Of a DNA stretch of 64,000 bases, positions 55,772-64,000 are shown in pieces (position 1 is the first letter of the stretch; each line of letters starts with the position of its first letter). Source of the DNA: an uncultured Bacteroidota bacterium (GTDB lineage: Bacteria > Bacteroidota > Bacteroidia > UKL13-3). The notes under the pieces are model-generated. The model was not told the DNA's origin, did no database searches, and saw only the letters and a list, made by a program, of their open reading frames with translations. A program made the translations under genes and the position numbers. Location of the stretch: contig CAIUDH010000076.1 in assembly GCA_903897855.1 (NCBI GenBank), positions 33,643-97,642 of the forward strand, written 5' to 3'.

Positions 55772-57898
55772 ATGAAAGTATACGACGATAAACATATTAA
55801 AAATGTGGTGCTGCTAGGCGCCTCAAAAGCGGGTAAAACAACCTTGTCAGAAGCGATGTTGTTTGAAGCTGGAATCATCAACAGACGTGGAACGGTGGAA
55901 GAAAAAAACACGGTTTCCGACTACCACGAAATAGAACATGAACGAGGGAGTTCCGTATATGCAACTACCATGCATACCGAATGGAGAAATTATAAAATCA
56001 ATATTATTGACACCCCAGGCCTCGACGATTTTATAGGTGAGGTCATCTCCTCCTTACGTGTAGCCGACACCGCAGTAATGCTACTCAATGCCGAACATGG
56101 CGTAGAAATAGGCACTGAACTCATCTGGAAATATGTCGAAGAGTTTAAAAAACCCATCATCTTTGCCATCAATCATGTCGATCATAATAAATCCGATTTT
56201 GAAGGTACATTAGAACAAGCCCAAAAACGTTTTGGAAAGGCCATCACGCTTATGCAGTACCCTCTGAAGCAAGGAGATGGGTTCAATGCGATCATCGATC
56301 TGCTTAAAATGATTATGTATAAGTTCCCGACCCAAGGAGGCAAGCCACAAAAGCTACCGATACCGCCCGAAGAACTGGAAAAAGCAAACCGGCTTCACAA
56401 CGAACTCGTTGAAAAAGCAGCAGAAAATGATGACATGCTGATGGAGAAATTTTTTGAGAAAGGGTCGCTTAATGAAGATGAGTTACGTGAAGGATTAAAA
56501 CTCGGGATGCTACACCACGACGTATACCCTGTTTTCTGTATCTCGGCAAAAAAAGATATGGGCAGTGGACGGTTAATGGGTTTCATCGATAATGTAGCCC
56601 CGAGTGCTACCGATCAGTTTAAAGAGCCATTGACCAATGGCAGCGAATTGGCCAGCGACCCTAAGGGTCCTGCGGCCCTCTTCATTTTCAAAACGCTGAT
56701 TGAGCCACATCTCGGAAAAGTTTGCTTTTTTAAAGTAATGAGTGGCGAAGTGAAAACAGGAATGGATTTTTATAATCCTATCACCCGAGGCTCAGAAAGG
56801 ATAAATCAGTTGTTCATAATGGATGGAAAAAACAGAATTCCGGTAGAGAAATTTACAGCAGGAGATATAGGCGCCACCTTGAAACTAAGAAACACCCAAA
56901 CAAACCAAACCTTGTGTTTGCCTGGAAAAGAATATCAGTTTGATCCTATCCATTTTCCTGAAGCACGCATCAATACAGCAATCATCACAAAAAACAAGTC
57001 GGATGATGATAAGTTAGGTGCTGTGCTCTCCGATATACACCAAGAAGATCCAACACTCACTGTGGAATACTCAAGCGAATTGAGACAAATTATTTTATCG
57101 GGACAAGGAGAGTTGCATCTGGCCACTGCGAAATGGCGATTGAGTCATACTTATCATCTTGAAGTAGAATTTATTAAGCCACGTATCCCATATCGTGAAA
57201 CGATTCAAAAACCCTCACAAGCAAATTATCGGCATAAGAAACAAAGTGGTGGATCGGGCCAGTTTGGTGAAGTGTATCTAAAGGTAGAACCCTACTATGA
57301 AGATATGCCAGAACCAACAGGGTTAAGCATTCGTGATAAAGAAGTGATTGAGTTATCGTGGGGAGGAAAGTTAGTTTTTTATAATTGCATTGTAGGTGGG
57401 GTCATCGATCAACGGTATCTTCCCTCCATACTCAAAGGTGTGATGGAAAAAATGCAAGAAGGGCCGATCACAGGGTCTTTTGTACGTGATGTACGTGTCC
57501 TCGTTTACGATGGCAAGATGCATGCTGTTGATTCCAATGACATATCTTTCAAAATCGCCGGTATGATGGCTTTCAAGGAAGCGTTCCAGCTCGCCGATCC
57601 AAAAATTTTAGAACCCATTTATGAAATAGAAATTTTTGTTCCTGAAGCATTAATGGGTGATGTGGTCATAGATCTTCAAACACGTAGAAGTGTGATTTTG
57701 GGCATGGATACAAAGGGTAATTACAGAGTCGTTCGAGCAAGAACCCCTCTTGCCGAACTCGACAAATATTCAACCTCGTTGAGAAGTATTACTCAAGGCA
57801 AAGGCAGTTATAGCGGCCATTTCGCAGAGTATGCTAGCGTTCCAGCTGAGATTCAGAAAAAACTAGCCGAAGAATACAAGAAGATGGAGAGTCATTGA
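55772..57898 (+). CDS. Elongation factor G paralogue (EF-G-like GTPase)
   Basis: 708 residues with all EF-G domains. G1 is GASKAGKT (16-23), G3 is DTPG (80-83), but G4 reads N134-H-V-D137 where EF-G has NKxD. Domain IV-V motifs KKQSGGSGQFGEV, GGVIDQRYLPSILKGVMEKMQEGPITG and YEIEIFVPEALMGDVVIDLQTRRSVILGM are kept. Effector region is DYHEIEHERGSSVYATT instead of the EF-G form. This is the EF-G-like group widespread in Bacteroidota; its job beside the main EF-G is not established. It has a two-box promoter and a structured leader, and a convergent MFS gene follows. Confidence 0.87.
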   Translation: MKVYDDKHIKNVVLLGASKAGKTTLSEAMLFEAGIINRRGTVEEKNTVSDYHEIEHERGSSVYATTMHTEWRNYKINIIDTPGLDDFIGEVISSLRVADTAVMLLNAEHGVEIGTELIWKYVEEFKKPIIFAINHVDHNKSDFEGTLEQAQKRFGKAITLMQYPLKQGDGFNAIIDLLKMIMYKFPTQGGKPQKLPIPPEELEKANRLHNELVEKAAENDDMLMEKFFEKGSLNEDELREGLKLGMLHHDVYPVFCISAKKDMGSGRLMGFIDNVAPSATDQFKEPLTNGSELASDPKGPAALFIFKTLIEPHLGKVCFFKVMSGEVKTGMDFYNPITRGSERINQLFIMDGKNRIPVEKFTAGDIGATLKLRNTQTNQTLCLPGKEYQFDPIHFPEARINTAIITKNKSDDDKLGAVLSDIHQEDPTLTVEYSSELRQIILSGQGELHLATAKWRLSHTYHLEVEFIKPRIPYRETIQKPSQANYRHKKQSGGSGQFGEVYLKVEPYYEDMPEPTGLSIRDKEVIELSWGGKLVFYNCIVGGVIDQRYLPSILKGVMEKMQEGPITGSFVRDVRVLVYDGKMHAVDSNDISFKIAGMMAFKEAFQLADPKILEPIYEIEIFVPEALMGDVVIDLQTRRSVILGMDTKGNYRVVRARTPLAELDKYSTSLRSITQGKGSYSGHFAEYASVPAEIQKKLAEEYKKMESH

Positions 57899-57975
57899 GA
57901 ACACTCTCGTTTGAGCACAAGGGTTGCTTATTGAGATTGCTTCACCTTGAACGCTTTTTGCCTAATCTAGCGTTA

Positions 57976-59178
57976 TCATACTAATTTTTTAAACTTCAAT
58001 TGATTTAAAATTGCCATGGCCACGAGTACGAAAAAGAGCCCCGTGGCTGCTTCTGCCAACAGCATAAATTTACTATCAAATTTATCATGTGCCCAGCCAT
58101 TAAACGCAGTCATGTAAACGACAGGCAAATTTCCTAAGGATGAAAGTAAGGAGTATTTGGTTGCCGCATGCTTCTTGCCAATACTGAATAGCAATGTCGA
58201 GGTAAAGGCAGTATAACACATACCCGAAACAAAAGCATAAAGAAGCACTCCTCCAGCATAATAATAAGGTTGAAAAGGAAGCACAGCCATCGTTACAGCC
58301 ACTAATGCCAAGAGGATGCCCGCACCAAAGTAAGCAATCCAGTTACCCCAACGGTCGGCAATAAAACCACCTAAGATGCAGCCTAGCGCGCTTACCAGGC
58401 CGCTCAATAAGCCAGTCACTAAGGCAACGGTGTCGGCATCGGCATTCCAATCGCCGGCAATAGATGACCATAAATTCGAAGCTGCCCCTGTACCTATAGG
58501 TGCAAAGCAAATAAAGACGAGAACAAACACGACTAAGGGTATCTTGACCATTGCAATAATATCTTTACCCATCAGTAAAATTTCATGTTTTATCGTGCTA
58601 TCCTTCGCATGTTTCACATCATTGATAAGGAATACAACTAGGGCGAACAGGATCGAAGCCACACCCAACACCAGCCCTGCCACGGTGATGCTGTAATGCG
58701 TAGACAGCCATAAACCGGCACCACCACCCAAGCCCGTGCCCCCTAAATTTCCGGCCTGAAACCAACCTCCTGCACTGCCTCTTCTATTTTCCTCTATACG
58801 ATGTGCCATAAAACCGCCCACAGGCAACATAATAAAGGTAGCGGCAACCTGTGATAAAAAAACAATGAACGTAAGCCATACAGCACCTTGAATCGTAAGC
58901 GGAGTTAAACAAAGAGCAATTAACATCGCCACTGAAACAAGAACACCTATCAAAAACCATCTTCTCAGGCTTAAAGTAAGATCTGTCACTGGCCCCCAAA
59001 TAAAACGCCACAGATTCGCTCCAATGCCTAAGGCAATGATGCCTGCAGTTTCGGCTACCGGAAACCCATTTTTGGTAAGAATAAATGGTAGTGCCACGGT
59101 CACAAAACCGCTACTGATGCCCGCAGGCAATACCATAAAGAAAATGTAATAGGGTTTTGTAAACTGTTGTGTATTCAT
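57976..59178 (-). CDS. Major facilitator superfamily transporter
   Basis: 400 residues, about twelve membrane segments, beginning QFTKPYYIFFMVLPAGISSGFVTVALPFIL. A loop between helices 2 and 3 reads FIWGPVTDLTLSLRRWFLIG, an MFS motif A variant like that of AmpG/nucleoside-sugar porters. A central cytoplasmic loop with many charges (VKHAKDSTIKHEI) divides the halves. The substrate is not predictable. It lies 52 bp after the 1455-residue gene on the same strand, so it may be read from the same message. Confidence 0.83.
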   Translation of the reverse strand: MNTQQFTKPYYIFFMVLPAGISSGFVTVALPFILTKNGFPVAETAGIIALGIGANLWRFIWGPVTDLTLSLRRWFLIGVLVSVAMLIALCLTPLTIQGAVWLTFIVFLSQVAATFIMLPVGGFMAHRIEENRRGSAGGWFQAGNLGGTGLGGGAGLWLSTHYSITVAGLVLGVASILFALVVFLINDVKHAKDSTIKHEILLMGKDIIAMVKIPLVVFVLVFICFAPIGTGAASNLWSSIAGDWNADADTVALVTGLLSGLVSALGCILGGFIADRWGNWIAYFGAGILLALVAVTMAVLPFQPYYYAGGVLLYAFVSGMCYTAFTSTLLFSIGKKHAATKYSLLSSLGNLPVVYMTAFNGWAHDKFDSKFMLLAEAATGLFFVLVAMAILNQLKFKKLV

Positions 59179-59230
59179 GAATGATGATGACGTTTATGAC
59201 CTTCCTTGTTTGAGCATGCTGTGTTGGATA

Positions 59231-62200
59231 CTAGTACTCCAAATATTTCAAGAATACTGTTTTATCTCGCAAGGTAGCAATCTGTAGCTTGTATAAGTCA
59301 TCAGATACTTTTGCAATATTATCTTTTATCACCCTGTTAAAATCTTCATCACTACTTAGAACACTTAAGGTCTTGCCTTTAAAATTAAAATAAAACCAAG
59401 TCTCTGCATTGGTTTCCATGTAGATCCCAATCACATCACCACTGCGTTTTTTCGTGATCTGTACTTTTCCATAAACACGCTTTCCAATCGTCCGATTATC
59501 GATAGAGTTTAAACCTACTCCTCCGATGGCAATATAAGCCCTGTTTTTCGGCTTCCAAGTCATTTTTAAATCAGTGAGCATCATGGTTTTCTGAAATTCA
59601 TCTACCAAGGTTATCGTCGATTTCTTCTCCAACTTCTTCATCACGGCATCATAATTTTTCTCCTCTACCAACTCCGCGATGCCTACTTTCAGTGCATAAT
59701 CGTCATTTGTAAGACTGGGTAAATCGCGTGAAGTGCTATACATGGTGTCGGCCATTATTTTAAGCGCCTCTTTAGGTAAGATAAAATCAAAAAGAGCCAC
59801 CACATCAAGCTTATAACTACTGTCGGCAAGGGTATTTGTGATAATTCCCGCTGACCTAATCTTAAACTTCTCGCCATTGGCATTGAAATTTATTCGACCT
59901 TCACCCGTGATGGTCTTTTGTGGTTCATTATAAGTGAACATACTTCCTTGTAAAGATTTCTGCTCAAGCTTTTTCTCATCACCCACCTTGAATTCGCCTT
60001 TTACCTCATCATAATACATTTTCCCACTGCGGGCCAAGAATATCATGTCGTCGCTATAATTATGCCTGCGACTAAAGAACGATGTATACATCCCCGTAGA
60101 GTCTTTCGCCACATTAAAGCCTATGCTCAAGGGGTTTTTGTCGGAATCAATAGGGTCGTCAATTTTTAAAACTACTGAGTCCTGGCTTACCCCTGCATTA
60201 AATCTAAACCATACACTTTCAGGATGTTCTTCATGCAGCGGTAATACATACCCGTTGAAATTTAAATCTTTATGTATCCCTGTAAGCAATATTTCACCCT
60301 TGAAATCAAAGTGCTTATTAATCACAAAGGCAGAAGTATCTTTGATTGTTGCCTTGATGATGGTCTGCTTCTCTGGATTTACTCCAATCTCATTAAAATA
60401 AATAATTTGTTTGTTGCGCAGCTTGTCTGTGAAATTATAATACCCATTGCCAGTCATGCTCCGTCGGCCTAGGATATTGATTGCGCAATTGAATAGACTG
60501 TGATAATAATTTACGGTATCGGTCTTTAAGAGACTCTTGTAGAGCGTATTCATCTCGGCATTTTTATTAATAACCACTTTGTTACTATCCGGAATAATTT
60601 TAGCGTCGGCCACATAAATATACGGCACCTTAGAACAAGTCAAAATATACGTTTTCAGGTCGAACAGAGCATGGGTAGAAATAAAATTCAAGGAGTCCTG
60701 CTCATAGCGTGTGGAGATAAAAACGGAAGATTCCGGTTTCTGTGTTTTTCCTGCATCTAAAATAATTTTCTTCTCATCAATCTTCCAGGTCATATCGCTT
60801 AATGTTGCCCGATATTGGTTATAGGCTAAATCAATTTTCACGTCAGGGGTGTTCGACTTGAAGTCGGCGTAGCGTTTTTCCATATCGACAAAGGCCTTAA
60901 CATTGGTAGCAGTGAATGCATATTTGGTGGGGTCGATCGACTTCAATTTAAAAGAAGCGACATTAGCACTAAAGGTATGGTTTGAAAAGGCAAAGTTCTT
61001 AGAAGATATTTCCGCATCGTCGAAAGCAATAGTACCTGCTCCGCCCATCCCTTTCGGCGTGATTATTAAGTTACCCACCATACTCGCTACTTTCTCATAC
61101 ATTTCAAAAGGTTCATTTTGCTGATATAAATACATGGTATCGCTATAGGCACGCCAATCGACGTAGGCACCGTGGGTGGTAGCAGAAGGGAAGAGCGCTG
61201 ACTTGGCAACGACAACATCATCGGCAATGGTATTCATCGAATCGAGTAAAAATAAAAATTTCGTTGAAGTAAGATGGGTTGTGAGATAGTCGATCGACCC
61301 ACTACCAAAAAACCCGGTATTGCTAAGACTCATGTCAAAATCGCCACGACCTTTCCCTTTATATAGCGGATATCCTCCTGCTGGTGTAGGCATCTTAAAC
61401 CCTAATGAATAATCATCTTGTAAGGTAAGTTGGTATCTGAAGTCGGGCACGATACCTCCCGAAACAAACTCACCTTCAAACTTTAAACCTTCGCGAGTGA
61501 AATTATCCAAACTGTCGATGGTGAAGGGGTCGACTTTAAAGTAGAATCGCTCTCTTACATAGGATCCTCCTTGCGTCGTTTGATAATCATAAAACACATT
61601 CGAGCCTTTATCACTTTTAAATATTGGATACTCCGGATAGTTTACCCTGCTCGATTTATTGTTGGGTTGGTCGATATACAATGTGCCATAAACATTTTGA
61701 AGCACCGTATTCACACGTACCAGTTGGTCTCTTCCGTATTCATCTTTTTCTTTAGCCGGGAACGCAAACTTGAGTGAATCTACATTGCTTAATCTAATCG
61801 AGAAATTCTGGTAATCAAAATCAAACCCCGCACCATAGAAGTCGAATCGTCCAGCGTGAACCCTTCCTGCAAATTCCATATTCCGATTCTTCTTAATATT
61901 GATTTTCTGATCATCTAAAATTACATACACATTTTGCGAATCGCTGAATTGCAAGCGGGGCACTCCTTCCACCAATAAGTCAAAATTTGTAAAGTTCATG
62001 GAGGCGTTGGGTCGTGCTCCAATGATCGACTCCATTTTAAGGATATCGTAATCCGCTACGTTATTATGTGCATTCACATAATCATAAACTTTATTATAAA
62101 TATGAACCTTCTTGTTGTCGCTGTCATAATTGCAAAATCCCTTATCAGCCATGAGCAATACAAAAGGCAAAACATACTCCCCTTTCACACCCATAAAAGC

Positions 62201-63598
62201 ACCAAACTCATCTAACGTAAAATCGGGTGATTTGCGCATCCTGCAAAACTGTGCCACCTTGGCTAAAGGGTTATAATCGAGTGCTCCTTGCATCTGCTCG
62301 TAGCGCTGATCTCTGTAAAAACTCAACGACTCAAACCGTGCCGACTGATCTTTTGTACTCATCTTAAAATCGATCTTTGGAACATCAATTTGCCAACTCA
62401 CTTCATCAACATACATCTCAATTCTATGGTATGAATCATAGATTGGACTCGATTGCACGCCTTCTTGCCCTCGGTAAGCCGAAAACTTTCTTTCCTTCCG
62501 TTGGAAATTGAACTTCATCCTTGGGTGAAAAAGCGAATCTTTAGCCACGAACACACAGAACCGCGTATCTTCTGCTGCAATTTTCTCATTCGTTATAAAG
62601 AACTCCACTGCATCCACCTTACAACGCAGTGTGTCTTTGAAATAGTAGGAAAAAGTAGCCCGTTGTTCTACCGTGCCTATGCCGGCAATCTGACTTCCGT
62701 ACATACCGAAACCACCTTGGTATTTAATACCCTTCCCAAAATCGTCAATAAAAACATTATTGCTGTACGACTTGAATTTCGGATAATTTAAATTTGTTGG
62801 TTCGCTAGTAGAAATCAATTTTTCGGTCACTCTTCCTAGCAATTTATGAATCTTATAATCTTTGTTGGTGAGGTATGCCGAATCGATTGTAAATTCATAC
62901 TTCTCCGTGCTTACCTTATAGTTCTCTAAATCAATCCATACTTTATTCGTGTCTAAGCCCACTCGAAGGAAGTCCATCCGTCCGCCTTTTCCAATCCATG
63001 TTTTCCTATTCGGATAATACACTCCGGAGGTGTTGGCCAGCTTTGTATTGTTGCCATTGGCATAACATTTTAAATCTGTTTTTTTAAAGATGATATAAGG
63101 CTCTCCATCAAACCTTAATTCATAATCTGGACTTGTACATTGCCAGTTTTTTGAATTACTGGTGTAAATCGTATTGTCTTCGAAGAGGTTGGCGGAGAAG
63201 TCGAGAAAATCTCTAAAAGCCTTCTTGTTCTCGGTAAGCGTCTTTTCCACTATTTTCTGCCAATTCATAAAAATCGCCTCTCCTTTATGCTGACGCGAGT
63301 AAGATGATAACGCTTTCAGGAGCGATACAAAATCCGGAGTGGCCCTCAGCTTTTCTATCAGCATCTTATTACTTATTCGAATCATAAAATACTTCTGCGC
63401 CTCGGTAAACACCGTATCCTTCCATTCAACAAGAAATTGTTTGTATACCTTTTCGGCTTCTTCACTTTTATCGAAAGCCATAAATACGCCAAGCTCTTTT
63501 ATATACACCCCTGTATCTTGAGCGAAGCTTTTAATATTTTGTGCATAGGAACCGAAACCTACGAAGCACAGCGCAAAAAGTATAAATTTAAATCGCAT
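59231..63598 (-). CDS. Very large secreted beta-rich protein of unknown function
   Basis: 1455 residues with a signal peptide (MRFKFILFALCFVGFGSYAQ). Residues about 20-150 are helical; the rest is an unbroken series of short beta strands with no membrane helix and no recognised enzyme motif. Segments recur with the sense of 'V..D...I...N', for example QNVYVILDDQKINIKKNR near 560, NKVWIDLENYKVSTEKYEFTIDSAYL near 220 and TITGEGRINFNANGEKFKIRSAG near 1215, resembling OstA/LptA- or AsmA-like strand ladders. I do not recognise the family. It has no T9SS sorting domain and begins 9 bp after prmA, so it is transcribed with it. Confidence 0.75.
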   Translation of the reverse strand: MRFKFILFALCFVGFGSYAQNIKSFAQDTGVYIKELGVFMAFDKSEEAEKVYKQFLVEWKDTVFTEAQKYFMIRISNKMLIEKLRATPDFVSLLKALSSYSRQHKGEAIFMNWQKIVEKTLTENKKAFRDFLDFSANLFEDNTIYTSNSKNWQCTSPDYELRFDGEPYIIFKKTDLKCYANGNNTKLANTSGVYYPNRKTWIGKGGRMDFLRVGLDTNKVWIDLENYKVSTEKYEFTIDSAYLTNKDYKIHKLLGRVTEKLISTSEPTNLNYPKFKSYSNNVFIDDFGKGIKYQGGFGMYGSQIAGIGTVEQRATFSYYFKDTLRCKVDAVEFFITNEKIAAEDTRFCVFVAKDSLFHPRMKFNFQRKERKFSAYRGQEGVQSSPIYDSYHRIEMYVDEVSWQIDVPKIDFKMSTKDQSARFESLSFYRDQRYEQMQGALDYNPLAKVAQFCRMRKSPDFTLDEFGAFMGVKGEYVLPFVLLMADKGFCNYDSDNKKVHIYNKVYDYVNAHNNVADYDILKMESIIGARPNASMNFTNFDLLVEGVPRLQFSDSQNVYVILDDQKINIKKNRNMEFAGRVHAGRFDFYGAGFDFDYQNFSIRLSNVDSLKFAFPAKEKDEYGRDQLVRVNTVLQNVYGTLYIDQPNNKSSRVNYPEYPIFKSDKGSNVFYDYQTTQGGSYVRERFYFKVDPFTIDSLDNFTREGLKFEGEFVSGGIVPDFRYQLTLQDDYSLGFKMPTPAGGYPLYKGKGRGDFDMSLSNTGFFGSGSIDYLTTHLTSTKFLFLLDSMNTIADDVVVAKSALFPSATTHGAYVDWRAYSDTMYLYQQNEPFEMYEKVASMVGNLIITPKGMGGAGTIAFDDAEISSKNFAFSNHTFSANVASFKLKSIDPTKYAFTATNVKAFVDMEKRYADFKSNTPDVKIDLAYNQYRATLSDMTWKIDEKKIILDAGKTQKPESSVFISTRYEQDSLNFISTHALFDLKTYILTCSKVPYIYVADAKIIPDSNKVVINKNAEMNTLYKSLLKTDTVNYYHSLFNCAINILGRRSMTGNGYYNFTDKLRNKQIIYFNEIGVNPEKQTIIKATIKDTSAFVINKHFDFKGEILLTGIHKDLNFNGYVLPLHEEHPESVWFRFNAGVSQDSVVLKIDDPIDSDKNPLSIGFNVAKDSTGMYTSFFSRRHNYSDDMIFLARSGKMYYDEVKGEFKVGDEKKLEQKSLQGSMFTYNEPQKTITGEGRINFNANGEKFKIRSAGIITNTLADSSYKLDVVALFDFILPKEALKIMADTMYSTSRDLPSLTNDDYALKVGIAELVEEKNYDAVMKKLEKKSTITLVDEFQKTMMLTDLKMTWKPKNRAYIAIGGVGLNSIDNRTIGKRVYGKVQITKKRSGDVIGIYMETNAETWFYFNFKGKTLSVLSSDEDFNRVIKDNIAKVSDDLYKLQIATLRDKTVFLKYLEY

Positions 63599-63607
63599 GA
63601 TATTTTT

Positions 63608-64000
63608 TTATTGTTGTATGAATACAGCCGCACACCAGTTGTTTTTAGTCTTTGATTTTACAAATTTCAGCTTTTGTGATTCAGCCTCATTTCTTAAATC
63701 TTGTAAATCGGATTCATAAAAACCACTCAGGATGATAACGCCACCTTGATTTGAAATATTGTGATAGCTCCCTAGATTCTCGAGATTATAGTTTTTGGTG
63801 ATATTACTTAGGATAATTCTTTTCGTGTAGCGCGCCCAACCCTCCTGAAATGATGCTTCCGACAGGGCTCTCACATCGCCGAGAATAGCCATAGCATATT
63901 GTATGTTATTCGTATCGAAATTTTCTTTCGTATTTTCAAAACACCATTCATCATGATCGATTGCCACAATAGACAAGGCACCAAGTTGTTCAGCCAAAAT
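63608..64000 (-). CDS. prmA: Ribosomal protein L11 methyltransferase PrmA (partial, N-terminus outside window)
   Basis: The visible C-terminal 130 residues start in mid-domain at ILAEQLGALSIVAIDHDEWCFENTKENF, the SAM-binding region after PrmA's DxGxGxG loop. NITKNYNLENL (the NxxxN active-site region) and GGVIILSGFYESDLQDLRNEAE follow, typical of PrmA, which trimethylates L11. The frame is open to the right edge, so the start lies outside. It ends 9 bp before the large secreted protein's start. Confidence 0.87.
   Translation of the reverse strand: MLAEQLGALSIVAIDHDEWCFENTKENFDTNNIQYAMAILGDVRALSEASFQEGWARYTKRIILSNITKNYNLENLGSYHNISNQGGVIILSGFYESDLQDLRNEAESQKLKFVKSKTKNNWCAAVFIQQ

Overview
The window looks like an ordinary chromosomal segment of a Bacteroidota bacterium. 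Lineage markers are a PorX-type regulator (type IX secretion control) at the left edge, DUF2723, DUF4199, DUF4271 and DUF1573 proteins, a bacterial geranylgeranylglyceryl-phosphate synthase, a short MenE, and many -7 boxes of the Bacteroidota type (TAnnTTTG) with no Shine-Dalgarno-like sequence. Base composition is AT-rich and looks even by eye. I saw no rRNA, tRNA, CRISPR array, insertion sequence, integrase or phage gene. Both ends cut through genes: porX on the left, prmA on the right.

Layout. 1-4.5 kb: porX (partial), an ArnT-like glycosyltransferase, an HD phosphohydrolase and a left-handed beta-helix acetyltransferase. 4.5-8.9 kb: a plus-strand run of glycosyltransferase, truA, a small membrane protein, a DUF1573 lipoprotein, yajC, coaE and an M23 peptidase. 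8.9-11.1 kb: a minus-strand run of an unknown 210-residue protein, DUF4199 and a polyprenyl-phosphate glycosyltransferase. 11.5-19.9 kb: a degenerate amidohydrolase, menE, an ABC-F protein, then a secreted coiled-coil protein, panB, a KAS III-like enzyme and a GT4. 19.9-23.6 kb: a minus-strand glycan unit of one GT2 and two GT-C membrane enzymes. 23.6-28.8 kb: a DnaQ/GIY-YIG/UvrC-like fusion, an SRAP protein, NAD(P)HX repair (nnr), a small Cys-containing protein and a DnaJ-type co-chaperone. 29-36.3 kb: DUF2723, a sigma-54 activator, a methyltransferase and miaB. 36.4-42.5 kb: LuxE-like, MsbA-like, a queuosine-precursor transporter, a DCC oxidoreductase and typA. 42.7-50.6 kb: an M1 aminopeptidase, the hemD/DUF4271/beta-barrel group, hemW and GGGP synthase. 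50.6-64 kb: gcvP, a glycosylasparaginase with cutC, an EF-G paralogue, an MFS transporter, a 1455-residue secreted protein and prmA (partial).

How the genes relate. The recurring theme is the cell envelope: four GT-C enzymes, two polyprenyl-phosphate-type GT2s, two other glycosyltransferases, an acetyltransferase, an MsbA-like exporter, a BamA/TamA-like barrel, an M23 peptidase and the very large secreted protein. The rest is mostly housekeeping (tRNA modification, cofactor synthesis, translation GTPases, glycine cleavage).

I found no convincing undescribed multi-gene system. The items most worth a second look are the 1455-residue secreted protein, the EF-G paralogue with an altered G4 motif and a long leader with competing hairpins, the ABC-F protein whose second ATPase domain lacks a Walker A loop and carries Gln for the catalytic Glu, an amidohydrolase lacking its metal ligands, and the many start codons that are TTG or sit directly after a -7 box.
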